This document shows, piece after piece, positions 8,982-16,798 of a stretch of 64,000 nt of DNA. The notes beneath the pieces are model-generated. The model ran no database searches. It saw nothing but the letters and a program-made list of their open reading frames with translations, and was not told the origin of the DNA. Position numbers and translations under genes: made by a program. The stretch's first letter is position 1. Each line of letters opens with the position of its first letter. Location of the stretch: NCBI RefSeq assembly GCF_018614195.1, contig NZ_JAGGOT010000022.1, positions 141,051 to 205,050 of the forward strand, read 5' to 3'. The DNA comes from Streptomyces sp. ISL-43. GTDB lineage: Bacteria > Actinomycetota > Actinomycetes > Streptomycetales > Streptomycetaceae.

Positions 8982-10520
8982 TCAGTTCTCCTGGGCCCAG
9001 CGGCCGCGGGTCCAGCCGTCGAGGTCGTAGTCGTCCATGGCCTTCTGGACGAGGTCGCCGTAGTTGTCGAGCAGACCGGCGCCGCGGGACCAGTTCAGGG
9101 TGTCGAGACGCACCTGGTCGGGGCCGCCGGCGTAGTTGAGCTCGTACAGCTCGTGACGGGCGCCGAACTCGGTACCGATCGCGTCCCAGGCCAGCTTGAA
9201 GAGCTTGGTGCGCTCCTCGGCCGTGGCGCCGGTGCCGCGGTAGTAGCGGTCGAGCAGCGGACGCAGCTCCGGGTTCTGCAGGTCCTTGCCGCTGGACGGC
9301 GTCATCAGCAGCGCGCCCGCGAGGTGCTCCTCGAAGAAGCGGTGCGTGCGCTCCCAGCTGAGCGGGGCGAGCGCCCGGTAGCCGGCCGAGTAGTCCATGC
9401 GCGGCAGTACGGTGCCGGCCGGGCCGGACTCCGGGTCCAGGGCCATGGCGCTGGTGACGGCCCAGGTCTGGTGGCGCCAGGCCAGCAGCTCGCCGAGGCC
9501 GGCCTGGACGCCGCGGAAGCCGTCCGTGCCGTTGATGCGCGTGCCCTTGTCGAGGATGCCCGCCATGAACTCGAGCTTGACCGACATGCGGATCGCGCCC
9601 TGGAAGAAGCCGCGGGAGAGCAGGCCGGAGCGCGGGAAGTACTGGTGGATCTTCTCGGTGTCCCGGTAGATCAGGACGTTCTCCCACGGGATGAACGCCT
9701 TGTCGAAGACCAGCACCGCGTCGTTCTCGTCGAACCGGCTGGAGAGCGGGTTGTCGAACGGGCTGGTGGCCTTGCCCTCGTACGAGGTGCGGCAGACGAC
9801 CTTCATGCCCGGGGTGTTCAGCGGGGCCATGAAGGCGAGCGCCATGTCGTCGGCCTTGCCTGCTTCCAGGTTGGCCAGGTGGATCTGGCCGACGAAGGCG
9901 ACGTTGGTCAGCGCCGAGGCGGTGGCCATGAGCTTGGCGCCCTCGACGACGATGCCGTCCTCGCGCTCCTCGACGACCTTCAGGTACACGTCGCGGATCT
10001 CGTGCGCGGACTTGTTGCGGTCGACCGGCGGGTTGACGATCGCGTGGCTGATCGAGAGGCCCTGGCGGGCGTACTTCTCGTACCAGGCGCGGGCGTTGTC
10101 GCCGAAGGGCTCGTAGAAGTCGTGGGTGACGGCCAGGCCGGCCATGAACGACGCCTTGTAGTCGGGCGTGCGGTTCATGAAGCCGTAGCTCAGGCGGGCC
10201 CAGTGCTCGATGGCGTCACGGGCCTTGAGGAGTTCCTCGGGCGAGTGCGCCGGGGTGAAGAAGCGGTGGACGCGGTAACCCGTGTACCGGTCGACCGTCG
10301 TCATCAGGTCCTTGGTGTCCGGGTGGTGGAGCGCGTCGTAGAGGTGCGCGGTCGACCTCGCGGCGTTGGCGAAGGCCGGGTGCGTCGTCACGTCCTTGAC
10401 GAGCTCGCCGTCCACGAAGACCTGGCGACCGTCGCGCAGGCTCTCCAGGTAGGAGTCGCCCGTCATGAGGTCGTTCGGAGCCTCGTCGGCCGACTGATCC
10501 ACTATCGGGACCTGACCCAT
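8982..10520 (-). CDS. hpaB: HpaB-family flavin-dependent aromatic hydroxylase
   Basis: A 512-residue oxygenase component related to 4-hydroxyphenylacetate 3-monooxygenase. It uses reduced flavin to hydroxylate a phenol ortho to its hydroxyl. Recognisable segments are FMNRTPDYKASFMAGL, the flavin-site region VVCRTSYEGKATSPFDNPLS and FIPWENVLIYRD. The chosen ATG (10520) has a GGAGAGG ribosome-binding site. With tyrosine-supply genes and the flavin reductase nearby, tyrosine, 4-hydroxyphenylpyruvate or a derivative is the probable substrate, giving a catechol. It is the first gene of a seven-gene operon ending at the terminator at 2672. Confidence 0.92.
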   Translation of the reverse strand: MGQVPIVDQSADEAPNDLMTGDSYLESLRDGRQVFVDGELVKDVTTHPAFANAARSTAHLYDALHHPDTKDLMTTVDRYTGYRVHRFFTPAHSPEELLKARDAIEHWARLSYGFMNRTPDYKASFMAGLAVTHDFYEPFGDNARAWYEKYARQGLSISHAIVNPPVDRNKSAHEIRDVYLKVVEEREDGIVVEGAKLMATASALTNVAFVGQIHLANLEAGKADDMALAFMAPLNTPGMKVVCRTSYEGKATSPFDNPLSSRFDENDAVLVFDKAFIPWENVLIYRDTEKIHQYFPRSGLLSRGFFQGAIRMSVKLEFMAGILDKGTRINGTDGFRGVQAGLGELLAWRHQTWAVTSAMALDPESGPAGTVLPRMDYSAGYRALAPLSWERTHRFFEEHLAGALLMTPSSGKDLQNPELRPLLDRYYRGTGATAEERTKLFKLAWDAIGTEFGARHELYELNYAGGPDQVRLDTLNWSRGAGLLDNYGDLVQKAMDDYDLDGWTRGRWAQEN

Positions 10521-10861
10521 TTTGGTGTCCTCTCCAGGGGTAATACACGCGACCGCTGCCGGACGCACAGTTCGATTGGTCCGAGCGTAGGCTCGGCTTC
10601 CCATCAGCTCTTGCGGGGCCGCGCACGAACAATTGCCCATCTACGCCAACTCTGGCGACTCCAGGTGCTTGACTGCCCGTCAACGGGTAGGCACAGGGCG
10701 CGTGTTGTCATTTGCAAGAAGGCTTTGACAACTGTCGGGATATTGCGGAACGGTGAATTCCGAATACCCCGAAAAAACTCTGGCCCGGCGTGGATCCAGG
10801 AAATTCGGATACACAGCCGGGCCATACGAAAAGAATTTGCGAAAACGCGTCCGTCGGCCGG
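10521..10861. other. 341-bp promoter region between LysR fragment and hpaB
   Basis: No credible gene. It is AT-richer than its surroundings and contains the GTTGTCA/TGACAAC repeat (10704-10732), a CGGAA-N7-TTCCG repeat near 10745-10762, and a wide GGCCCGGC/GCCGGGCC pair around 10783-10825 that could end the LysR-fragment transcript. The hpaB promoter must lie here. Confidence 0.6.
10704..10732. promoter_or_regulatory. inverted repeat, possible operator of the hpaB operon
   Basis: Perfect 7-bp arms GTTGTCA (10704-10710) and TGACAAC (10726-10732), 15 bp apart, about 185 bp upstream of hpaB. Size and spacing fit a dimeric regulator such as a LysR protein. No independent support. Confidence 0.4.
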
Positions 10862-11140
10862 TCAGGCGGCTGGACGGGTGCGGCCGGCCGAGGCGGCGTC
10901 TATACAGGCCGCTTCGGCGATCAGGATGATCTTCTCGGCGTGCGGCAGCAGCCGGATGCCCGCCTCGGTGAGCTGGACACGGCCGCCGGCGCGATGGAAC
11001 AGCGGCGCCCCGATGTAGTCCTCGAGGTTCTTGATGTGGGCGGTGACGCTGGGCTGCGAGTAGTGGAGGTTCCTAGCGGCGCGAGTGAAGCTCATCTCGG
11101 CGGCCACTTCGCGGAACGAGCGTAGCTGCTGGAACTGCAC
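10862..11140 (-). CDS. LysR-type DNA-binding domain without effector domain
   Basis: A 92-residue protein made almost only of a LysR winged helix-turn-helix. LRSFREVAAEMSFTRAARNL and YSQPSVTAHIKNLEDYIGAPLF are canonical. LysR regulators normally have about 300 residues with an inducer-binding C-terminal domain, which is absent; the reading frame stops cleanly after AASAGRTRPAA. It could be a naturally minimal regulator, a dominant-negative binder, or a truncated remnant. It lies upstream of hpaB on the same strand and is preceded by an ARE-like operator at 11186-11203. Confidence 0.8.
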   Translation of the reverse strand: MQFQQLRSFREVAAEMSFTRAARNLHYSQPSVTAHIKNLEDYIGAPLFHRAGGRVQLTEAGIRLLPHAEKIILIAEAACIDAASAGRTRPAA

Positions 11141-11185
11141 GGCAGAGGCTCCCTTCTGCGAGGCTCAAGCCCCGGAGCAAGAAAC

Positions 11186-11203
11186 ATACCACGGTGCAGG
11201 TAT
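11186..11203. promoter_or_regulatory. ARE-like butyrolactone-receptor operator
   Basis: ATACC-N8-GGTAT inverted repeat about 46 bp upstream of the LysR-fragment start. The half-site and spacing resemble autoregulatory elements bound by ScbR/MmfR-type receptors, and the same layout recurs at 13389 and 14310. Binding is inferred. Confidence 0.5.
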
Positions 11204-11253
11204 AACTGCAGCCTGAGGGAGCCGCCCTTCCATCCCTTGGACACTGCGGACAT

Positions 11254-11292
11254 ACCTGTGGCCATGCCCTCAGGGAGGGCATGGCCACAGGT
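11254..11292 (-). terminator. strong terminator after the AMP-ligase operon
   Basis: Perfect 17-bp arms (11254-11270 and 11276-11292) with a 5-nt loop, 42 bp past the stop of the 127-residue gene. Confidence 0.85.
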
Positions 11293-11334
11293 CAGCCGCC
11301 GCTTAGTGGTTGACAGCGGGTCTTGCGGAGTGGA

Positions 11335-11718
11335 CTAGTCGGACATCTCCATCGGGGAGAGGAGGTCCCTGGCGATCTGCGGGAGCAGACGGTCGATCAG
11401 GACGCCCGTGCGCGCGGATCCGTCGGCCGCGCGCGGGATCACGTCCACGGCCACCGCGTGCGAGAGCACCCAGGGCATGCGCCGCTCGCAGGCGGCCAGC
11501 GCGGCCTGCCGGCCGCCGGCCTCCTGGTCCTCTTCGAGGAGCGGCACGAAGGCCACGACCAGCGTCTCGCCCACCTCGGGCAGCTGGGTGCGCATCACGG
11601 CGATGTCCTGGACGCAGGGCAGGTCGAGGAGTTCGAGTTCGAGTGCGAAGAAGGCCGTCTCGAAGTCCTCCACCAGCACCTCGTCGTACGGCTGGTCGTC
11701 GAAGGAGGGCAGGTTCAC
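11335..11718 (-). CDS. stand-alone paralogue of the AMP-ligase C-terminal subdomain
   Basis: A 127-residue protein with no adenylation core. It aligns along its length with the last ~110 residues of the neighbouring AMP-ligase: ELELLDLPCVQDIAVMR against ESDLLNLPCLRDTAVMR, ALAACERRMPWVLSHAVAVDVIP against ALSAACARRVPSLPAHVIAVDTIP, and a shared RTG(V/D)L(I/L)D end. The A10 lysine region is lost here too (ADGSARTG). The GTG start overlaps the ligase stop as GTGA, so they are made together. It probably arose by partial duplication and may replace or regulate the lid domain in trans. Function unknown. Confidence 0.8.
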   Translation of the reverse strand: MNLPSFDDQPYDEVLVEDFETAFFALELELLDLPCVQDIAVMRTQLPEVGETLVVAFVPLLEEDQEAGGRQAALAACERRMPWVLSHAVAVDVIPRAADGSARTGVLIDRLLPQIARDLLSPMEMSD

Positions 11719-13328
11719 GCGGACATCTCCTGTTGCATCGACTGCTCAAGCTGCAGGTTCAAGGTGATGATGGGCAGCACCGCGTCGAGCAGGTCCCCGG
11801 TGCGGATGCGGCCCGTCGGGCTGTAGGGGATGGTGTCGACGGCGATGACGTGCGCGGGCAGCGACGGGACCCGGCGGGCGCAGGCCGCGCTGAGCGCCTC
11901 GTAGCCGGTCGCCTCGCGGCCGACCGCCACCGCGATGAACGGCACCACGATCGCGTCCCCCAGCACCGCGTCGCTGACCCGCATGACGGCGGTGTCGCGC
12001 AGGCAGGGCAGGTTGAGCAGGTCCGACTCCAGCCGGAACAGCTCGGTGTCGACCGCCGAGTCGCGGACCACCACGGGCACTTCGGTGACGCGCCCGGTGA
12101 CCAGCAGCCGGCCGGTCTCGTCGACGTACCCGGCCTCGTCGGTGACGAGGAAGCGCTCCTTGCCCCAGCCGAGGTCCAGGCTCGCCGTTTGGGTATCGCC
12201 GTCCAGGTAGCCGTCCATCACCTGGTGGCCGGCGAAGGCGAGGCGCCCGGTCTCGCCCTGCTCCACCGGCTGCCCGTCCTCTCCGAGGACGGCGACGGTG
12301 GTGCCGAGCGTGGCGTGGCCCGACCGCGGCGGCGAGACCAGCAGCTCCTCGGGGCCCATGACGGCGGTCAGTCCGGTCTCCGGGCTGCCGAGCGCGGTGT
12401 GCAGCACCGGGCCGAGCCGCTCCCAGGCCGTGTTGACGGTCCATCGGCCCAGGTGGGCGCCCGGGGTGAGCAGGAAGCGCAGGTGGCGGGTGCGCGGCGA
12501 GGGCTCGGCGTCCTCCGGCAGCCCGAGCACGCCGTGCAGGCTGGACGGGGTGATCACGCCGGTGCTGACGCGCTCCGCGACGAGCAGGGTGCTCAGCGTC
12601 TCGGGACCGGCGCCGTCCGCGAGGACGACGGTGGCCCCGATGCCGAGCATCGTGCGGGTCAGCGCGAGGGCCGTGGACTCGGTCGGCGGGGCGGAGGCCA
12701 GGTGGACGTCGTCCCGGTTGAGGCCGAACTCGTCGACGAGGTCGACGAGGTGGCGGCCCTCGGAGGGGGTGCGGCGTACGGCGACCCTGGACGGGCCGTC
12801 GCTGCGCGCACTGACCGCGAAGGACTCGTACGGCCGGGGCGCGGGCAGGGTGCGCAGGGCTTCGGCCGAGGTCAGGAGGTCGAAGTTGAGTGCCTGGTGC
12901 CGGCCTGGGGTGGCCGGCGCGCCGGGGGCGGAGACTCCGTCCAGCAGGACGTGCACGGCCTGCGGGCCGCTCGGCCAGACCAGCTGGTCGAGGGTGGCGC
13001 GGTGCTCCGAGGTCACGAAGACGACGGCGGGCTCCAGCCAGGTGAGCACCTGGCCCAGGTCCTCGGCGCCGCTCTGCGGGTCGAGTCCGGTGCAGGAGAC
13101 TCCGAGCGTCGCGCAGGCACTCATCGCGACCGTGAGCTGCCAGCTGTTGCCGGCGAGGAAGACCGCGCGGACCGGGCCCTCGGCGGGCAGGTGCTCGGTG
13201 AGTCCGGCCGCCGTCCGTTCCACGGTCTCCGCGAACTGGCCCCAGGTCAGCCGCACCTGGCCGTCGACCAAGGCATCCCGCGTCACGCCGCCCGCCGCGT
13301 GCCGGCGGATGTCATCGAGCTTGATCAT
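11715..13328 (-). CDS. divergent AMP-dependent synthetase/ligase
   Basis: A 537-residue member of the ANL (acyl-CoA synthetase/adenylation) superfamily with an N-terminal core and C-terminal lid. The framework is clear (YVDETGRLLVTGR hinge region, PYSPTGRIRTGDLL end) but key motifs have decayed. The P-loop expected as SGTTGxPK reads SARSDGPSRVAV, the YGxTE motif reads ALGSPETG, and the catalytic A10 lysine is replaced by arginine in TGRIR. It may have lost adenylation activity and serve as a binding or alternative ligase domain. Co-transcribed with the lid-only paralogue downstream; an ARE-like site lies about 60 bp upstream. Confidence 0.82.
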   Translation of the reverse strand: MIKLDDIRRHAAGGVTRDALVDGQVRLTWGQFAETVERTAAGLTEHLPAEGPVRAVFLAGNSWQLTVAMSACATLGVSCTGLDPQSGAEDLGQVLTWLEPAVVFVTSEHRATLDQLVWPSGPQAVHVLLDGVSAPGAPATPGRHQALNFDLLTSAEALRTLPAPRPYESFAVSARSDGPSRVAVRRTPSEGRHLVDLVDEFGLNRDDVHLASAPPTESTALALTRTMLGIGATVVLADGAGPETLSTLLVAERVSTGVITPSSLHGVLGLPEDAEPSPRTRHLRFLLTPGAHLGRWTVNTAWERLGPVLHTALGSPETGLTAVMGPEELLVSPPRSGHATLGTTVAVLGEDGQPVEQGETGRLAFAGHQVMDGYLDGDTQTASLDLGWGKERFLVTDEAGYVDETGRLLVTGRVTEVPVVVRDSAVDTELFRLESDLLNLPCLRDTAVMRVSDAVLGDAIVVPFIAVAVGREATGYEALSAACARRVPSLPAHVIAVDTIPYSPTGRIRTGDLLDAVLPIITLNLQLEQSMQQEMSA

Positions 13329-13388
13329 GTGGGTCTCCGTGGTCGGTCAAGAGCCTCGTGTGTGGCTCGGGGCCGCGCCCATGGAAAC

Positions 13389-13406
13389 AAACCTGCATGA
13401 AGGTAC
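13389..13406. promoter_or_regulatory. ARE-like operator upstream of the AMP-ligase
   Basis: AAACC-N8-GGTAC, the same 18-bp layout as the sites at 11186 and 14310, 61 bp upstream of the AMP-ligase start. Likely receptor-controlled promoter; inferred. Confidence 0.45.
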
Positions 13407-13467
13407 GCAACCCTCATCGGAAGTTCTGATGCGGATTGCCCTGAACGCCGCATCGAGTGCGAAAACA

Positions 13468-13503
13468 CCTCCGCCGGGCGTCGAAGACGACGCCCGGCGG
13501 AGG
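13468..13503 (-). terminator. terminator after the butyrolactone-receptor gene
   Basis: Perfect 15-bp GC-rich arms (13468-13482, 13489-13503) with a 6-nt loop, 25 bp past the TetR stop. Confidence 0.85.
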
Positions 13504-13528
13504 GGAAGGTGCGTGCCCGGAGGAGGTA

Positions 13529-14254
13529 CTAGGCCTGAACCACGGCCGGCTCCGCGAGCTCGGCCTCGGCCCGCTCCCGCAGGCACTTCTCCAGGTCGGC
13601 GACGACCCGGTCGGCCCGGCCGGGGGCCATGTCCAGCTCGGCCAGCACGGTCGGCAGCGCGATGATCGGCATGATGTGCTTGAGCAGGACGGACACCCGT
13701 ACTTCCAGGTCCTCCCAGTCGGACATCACTTCCGAGAGCACCTGGCATCCGGTGAAGGCGCCGACGAAGAGGTTGGCGACCGCGTCCACGTCCACGTGCG
13801 CGTGGAGTTCACCGCACTCCCGGGCCCGGCCCAGCGCGAAACGGTTGTGCTCGATCCAGTCCTGGTAGGGCCGAAGGCGATCCGCGTGGTGGCTGCCGCG
13901 CTCCAGGGAGAGCCTCAGGCTGCCCTGCACGATCGGATCACTGCGGATCTGGACCGCGAAGAGCATGCCCTTGTCGATCAGCTCCTGGAGCCGGGTGCTC
14001 CGCGGCACGAGCGGGAAGCCGAGCGTGTCGATCTGGCTGGCCAGTACGGCTTGGGCGAGTTCTTCCTTGCCCTTGAAGTAGTAGTAGAAGGCGCCCTTGG
14101 TGAGCCCGAGCCGCTGGTAGACGTCCGCGATCGTGGCCCCGTTGAAGCCCTTCTCGGCAAACACGGCGCCGGCGGCCTCGACGATCGATTGCCGGGTTCG
14201 CCGGGAATGCTCCTTCTGGGACACCTTCGCTCCTTCCATGTTCCTGGCGGCCAA
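13529..14254 (-). CDS. gamma-butyrolactone receptor, TetR family (ArpA/ScbR-like)
   Basis: A 241-residue TetR repressor of the autoregulator-receptor group. The N-terminal helix-turn-helix SIVEAAGAVFAEKGFNGATIADVYQRLGLTKG is followed by AFYYYFKGKEELA and, in the ligand domain, the group-typical stretch GCQVLSEVMSDWEDL. I use the TTG at 14254 because AGGAGG sits 7 nt before it; an ATG five codons later is the alternative. It diverges from the afsA homologue, the classic receptor/synthase pair, and an ARE-like site lies between them. Expected to repress the signal synthase and pathway promoters until the butyrolactone binds. Confidence 0.93.
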   Translation of the reverse strand: MAARNMEGAKVSQKEHSRRTRQSIVEAAGAVFAEKGFNGATIADVYQRLGLTKGAFYYYFKGKEELAQAVLASQIDTLGFPLVPRSTRLQELIDKGMLFAVQIRSDPIVQGSLRLSLERGSHHADRLRPYQDWIEHNRFALGRARECGELHAHVDVDAVANLFVGAFTGCQVLSEVMSDWEDLEVRVSVLLKHIMPIIALPTVLAELDMAPGRADRVVADLEKCLRERAEAELAEPAVVQA

Positions 14255-14309
14255 GTTTCCACCTCCTCGGAGGTACCGAGCATGTCACCGAAAACAGCCG
14301 TTGCAAATT

Positions 14310-14327
14310 ATACCAGGCAGCACGTAT
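14310..14327. promoter_or_regulatory. ARE-like operator between receptor and afsA
   Basis: ATACC-N8-CGTAT in the 136-bp divergent promoter. Same spacing as the two other candidate sites; expected position for autoregulation of the receptor and synthase genes. Confidence 0.5.
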
Positions 14328-14390
14328 CTTGCGGCGACCGGGACATACCATCGCTGGCTCGAATCTGCCTTGAGCCCGGAGGGGGAGTTC

Positions 14391-15335
14391 ATGTTAATCA
14401 CGTCATATCTGGACACAGACACCCAAAGACAGCCAGCCAGGGTCGCAGAAACAAGGCCTTCAGGGGTGCCCAACTGGCTTGTGCACCGTCCCGCAACCTC
14501 AGAAGTGTTCCTGTCGAGCTGGGAACGCACCGGAACCGACCGTTTCACCGTCACGCTGCGCTGGCCTGAAAACCACCCGTTCCATACCGCGCTGCACGGT
14601 TTCCGCTCTCCCACCCTGATCGCGGAGGCCATCCGCCAGGCGGGCATCCTGATATCCCACGCCGAATTCGGCGTCCCGCTCGGCCATCACTTCCTGATGT
14701 CCGACCTGAACTACACGATCGAACCCGGGCTCCTGGACGCGGACGACGACTCCCCGGTGCACATCGACGTCACCTGCTCGGCCATCCGACGCCGCGGGAC
14801 CCGGTTCTCCGGAATGACCTGCCACATGGCCCTGATCCGGGACGGCCAGGTCGTCGCGACCGGCGACGGCAGTCTGACGTGCACTTCTCCCGCAGCCTAC
14901 CGCCGGATGCGGGGCGCTTTCGCGGACGCCCGGCCGCTCCTGCCCGTGCCCGAACCGGTGCGCCCCGCCCTCGTACGGCGGACCAAGCCGAGCGACGTCC
15001 TGCTGGCTCCCACCAGGGATCCCCGGTGCTGGACCCTGCGGGCGCACACCACCAACACGACGCTGTTCGCGCGCCCCAACGACCACATACCGGGGATGGT
15101 CCTCATGGAGGCCACCCACCAGGCAGCCTTCGCCGTCGCCGGCAGCACCCGGCTGTACCCCACCTCGCTCCGCCTGGCCTTCGACCGCTACGCGGAGTTC
15201 AACTCGCCCTGTCTGATCCAGGCGCAGCCGGTGACCCGGGCGAGGGACAACACCCTCTCCTTGAGTGTCACGGGCCACCAGAGCGGCCGGCGGGTCTTCC
15301 TCGCCCTGCTCGAAGGAATCCCCGTTTCCGCCTGA
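14391..15335 (+). CDS. afsA: AfsA-type gamma-butyrolactone synthase with TTA codon
   Basis: A 314-residue A-factor synthase homologue that joins a beta-ketoacyl chain to dihydroxyacetone phosphate to begin gamma-butyrolactone (or related) autoregulator synthesis. Two tandem hot-dog repeats are visible, with matching motifs RSPTLIAEAIRQAGILISHAE in the first and IPGMVLMEATHQAAFA in the second. The ATG at 14391 follows a GGAGGGGGAG ribosome-binding site. The second codon is TTA, the rare leucine codon read by bldA tRNA, placing the signal under developmental translation control. P450 and SDR genes follow on the same strand and may finish the signal molecule. Confidence 0.96.
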   Translation: MLITSYLDTDTQRQPARVAETRPSGVPNWLVHRPATSEVFLSSWERTGTDRFTVTLRWPENHPFHTALHGFRSPTLIAEAIRQAGILISHAEFGVPLGHHFLMSDLNYTIEPGLLDADDDSPVHIDVTCSAIRRRGTRFSGMTCHMALIRDGQVVATGDGSLTCTSPAAYRRMRGAFADARPLLPVPEPVRPALVRRTKPSDVLLAPTRDPRCWTLRAHTTNTTLFARPNDHIPGMVLMEATHQAAFAVAGSTRLYPTSLRLAFDRYAEFNSPCLIQAQPVTRARDNTLSLSVTGHQSGRRVFLALLEGIPVSA

Positions 15336-15485
15336 TCTCCGCCCCTTTCCAGCAAAACAGGAAGAGGTGTCCGACGATCCAAACGGCGAGACGTCCGAGA
15401 GCTAAGTGGCGAGAAAGCCGTCGCCATGCCAGCCTGTGACGTCGCTCGATTCCACACCAGAAGAAGCTGTAGGGGGGATACTCCT

Positions 15486-16739
15486 GTGAGCAGGCAGTGC
15501 CCGTTCGTCATCGATCCGCTCGGCCAGGACATTCACGGAGAAATCAAGGAAATACGCTCCCGTGGCCGCGCCGTGAGGATCGTGCTCCCCGGTGGAGTGG
15601 AGGCGTGGTCGGTCACGGACTACGCACTCGTGAAGCGTCTGCTCACCGATCCCCGGGTGTCGAAGGACGCCTACCGGCACTGGCCGGCGTGGATCGACGG
15701 AGAGGTCACCGAGGAGTGGCCGCTGGCCATTTGGGTCTCGGTGCAGAACATGGTCACCGCCTACGGCGAGGAGCACACCCGCCTGCGCAAGCCCGTCGCG
15801 GGGGAGTTCACCATGCGCCGCGTGGCGGCCCTGCGCCCGCGGGTCGAGGAGATAGCGGCCGGCCTGCTGGACCGCCTGGAACAGGCTCCGGCGGACCTTC
15901 CCGTGGACCTCCGCAAGGAATTCGCCCACGTACTGCCGCACGCCGTCGTCTGCGAGCTTTTCGGAATTCCGCATTCCGCCCGCGATCCGCTGCAGCGGAT
16001 CATCGACGGCTTCTTCGCCACCTCGATCACCCCCGAGGACGCGATGGCGAACGGCATAGCCATGTACGAGACCATGAACGAGGTCGTGGCGCACAAGAGG
16101 GAGAACCCCGCAGACGACCTGACCTCGGCACTCGTCGCCGCCCGCGACTCGGGCTCGGCGGAAATGAGCGAGAAGGAACTGCTCGACAATCTCATCCTCC
16201 TCTTCACCGCCGGATACGAGACGACGGTGAACCTCATCGACAACGCGGTCGCCTCCCTCCTCACGCACCCCGACCAGCTCGCGCTCGTGCGCACCGGGAA
16301 GGCCTCGTGGGAGGACGTGATCGACGAGTCCCTGCGCGTGGACCCGCCCGGCGCGCACAGCATCCTGCGCTACGCCGTCGAGACGATCGAGATCGACGAC
16401 GACGTGCGGATCCCGCAGGGCGACCCGATCGTCATCTGCTTCGCCGGCTCGGGCCGCGACCCCCTCCACCACGGAGCCGACGCGGACGTCTTCGACATCA
16501 CCCGCGCGACCCGCGCCGATCACGTGTCGTTCGGGTACGGAGCCCACCACTGCCTCGGCGTGAACCTGGCCCGGATGGAGGTCTCCATCGCACTGTCGGC
16601 CCTCTTCGAGCGGTTCCCCGATCTCGCCCTGGCCGTGCCTGGCGAGGAGTTGCGGCCCAAGTTCTCGTTCGTCTCGAACGGCCACCGCACGCTTCCCGTG
16701 CTCCTGGGCCTGCCCAGGTCATCGGTTTCCGGCCAATAA
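15486..16739 (+). CDS. cytochrome P450
   Basis: A 417-residue soluble bacterial P450. The I-helix oxygen motif is [10 protein letters not shown], the K-helix ExxR is ESLR, and the heme-binding loop is [15 protein letters not shown] with the cysteine ligand. The GTG at 15486 is preferred because AGGGGGG lies 8 nt upstream; an in-frame ATG at 15426 lacks one. It follows afsA by 150 bp. P450s beside AfsA homologues can complete autoregulator biosynthesis, as in avenolide systems, or tailor the cluster's product. No dedicated ferredoxin gene is seen nearby. Confidence 0.95.
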   Translation: MSRQCPFVIDPLGQDIHGEIKEIRSRGRAVRIVLPGGVEAWSVTDYALVKRLLTDPRVSKDAYRHWPAWIDGEVTEEWPLAIWVSVQNMVTAYGEEHTRLRKPVAGEFTMRRVAALRPRVEEIAAGLLDRLEQAPADLPVDLRKEFAHVLPHAVVCELFGIPHSARDPLQRIIDGFFATSITPEDAMANGIAMYETMNEVVAHKRENPADDLTSALVAARDSGSAEMSEKELLDNLILLFTAGYETTVNLIDNAVASLLTHPDQLALVRTGKASWEDVIDESLRVDPPGAHSILRYAVETIEIDDDVRIPQGDPIVICFAGSGRDPLHHGADADVFDITRATRADHVSFGYGAHHCLGVNLARMEVSIALSALFERFPDLALAVPGEELRPKFSFVSNGHRTLPVLLGLPRSSVSGQ

Positions 16740-16798
16740 TGCCCGGGCGACCGCTTCGGGCAGACGACGCCGGACCGCACCACACGAAAGACTCCACC

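Noticed and set aside
8931..11018. Plus-strand frame of about 695 codons
   Set aside because: Antisense to hpaB and the LysR fragment; composition is that of a mirror frame.
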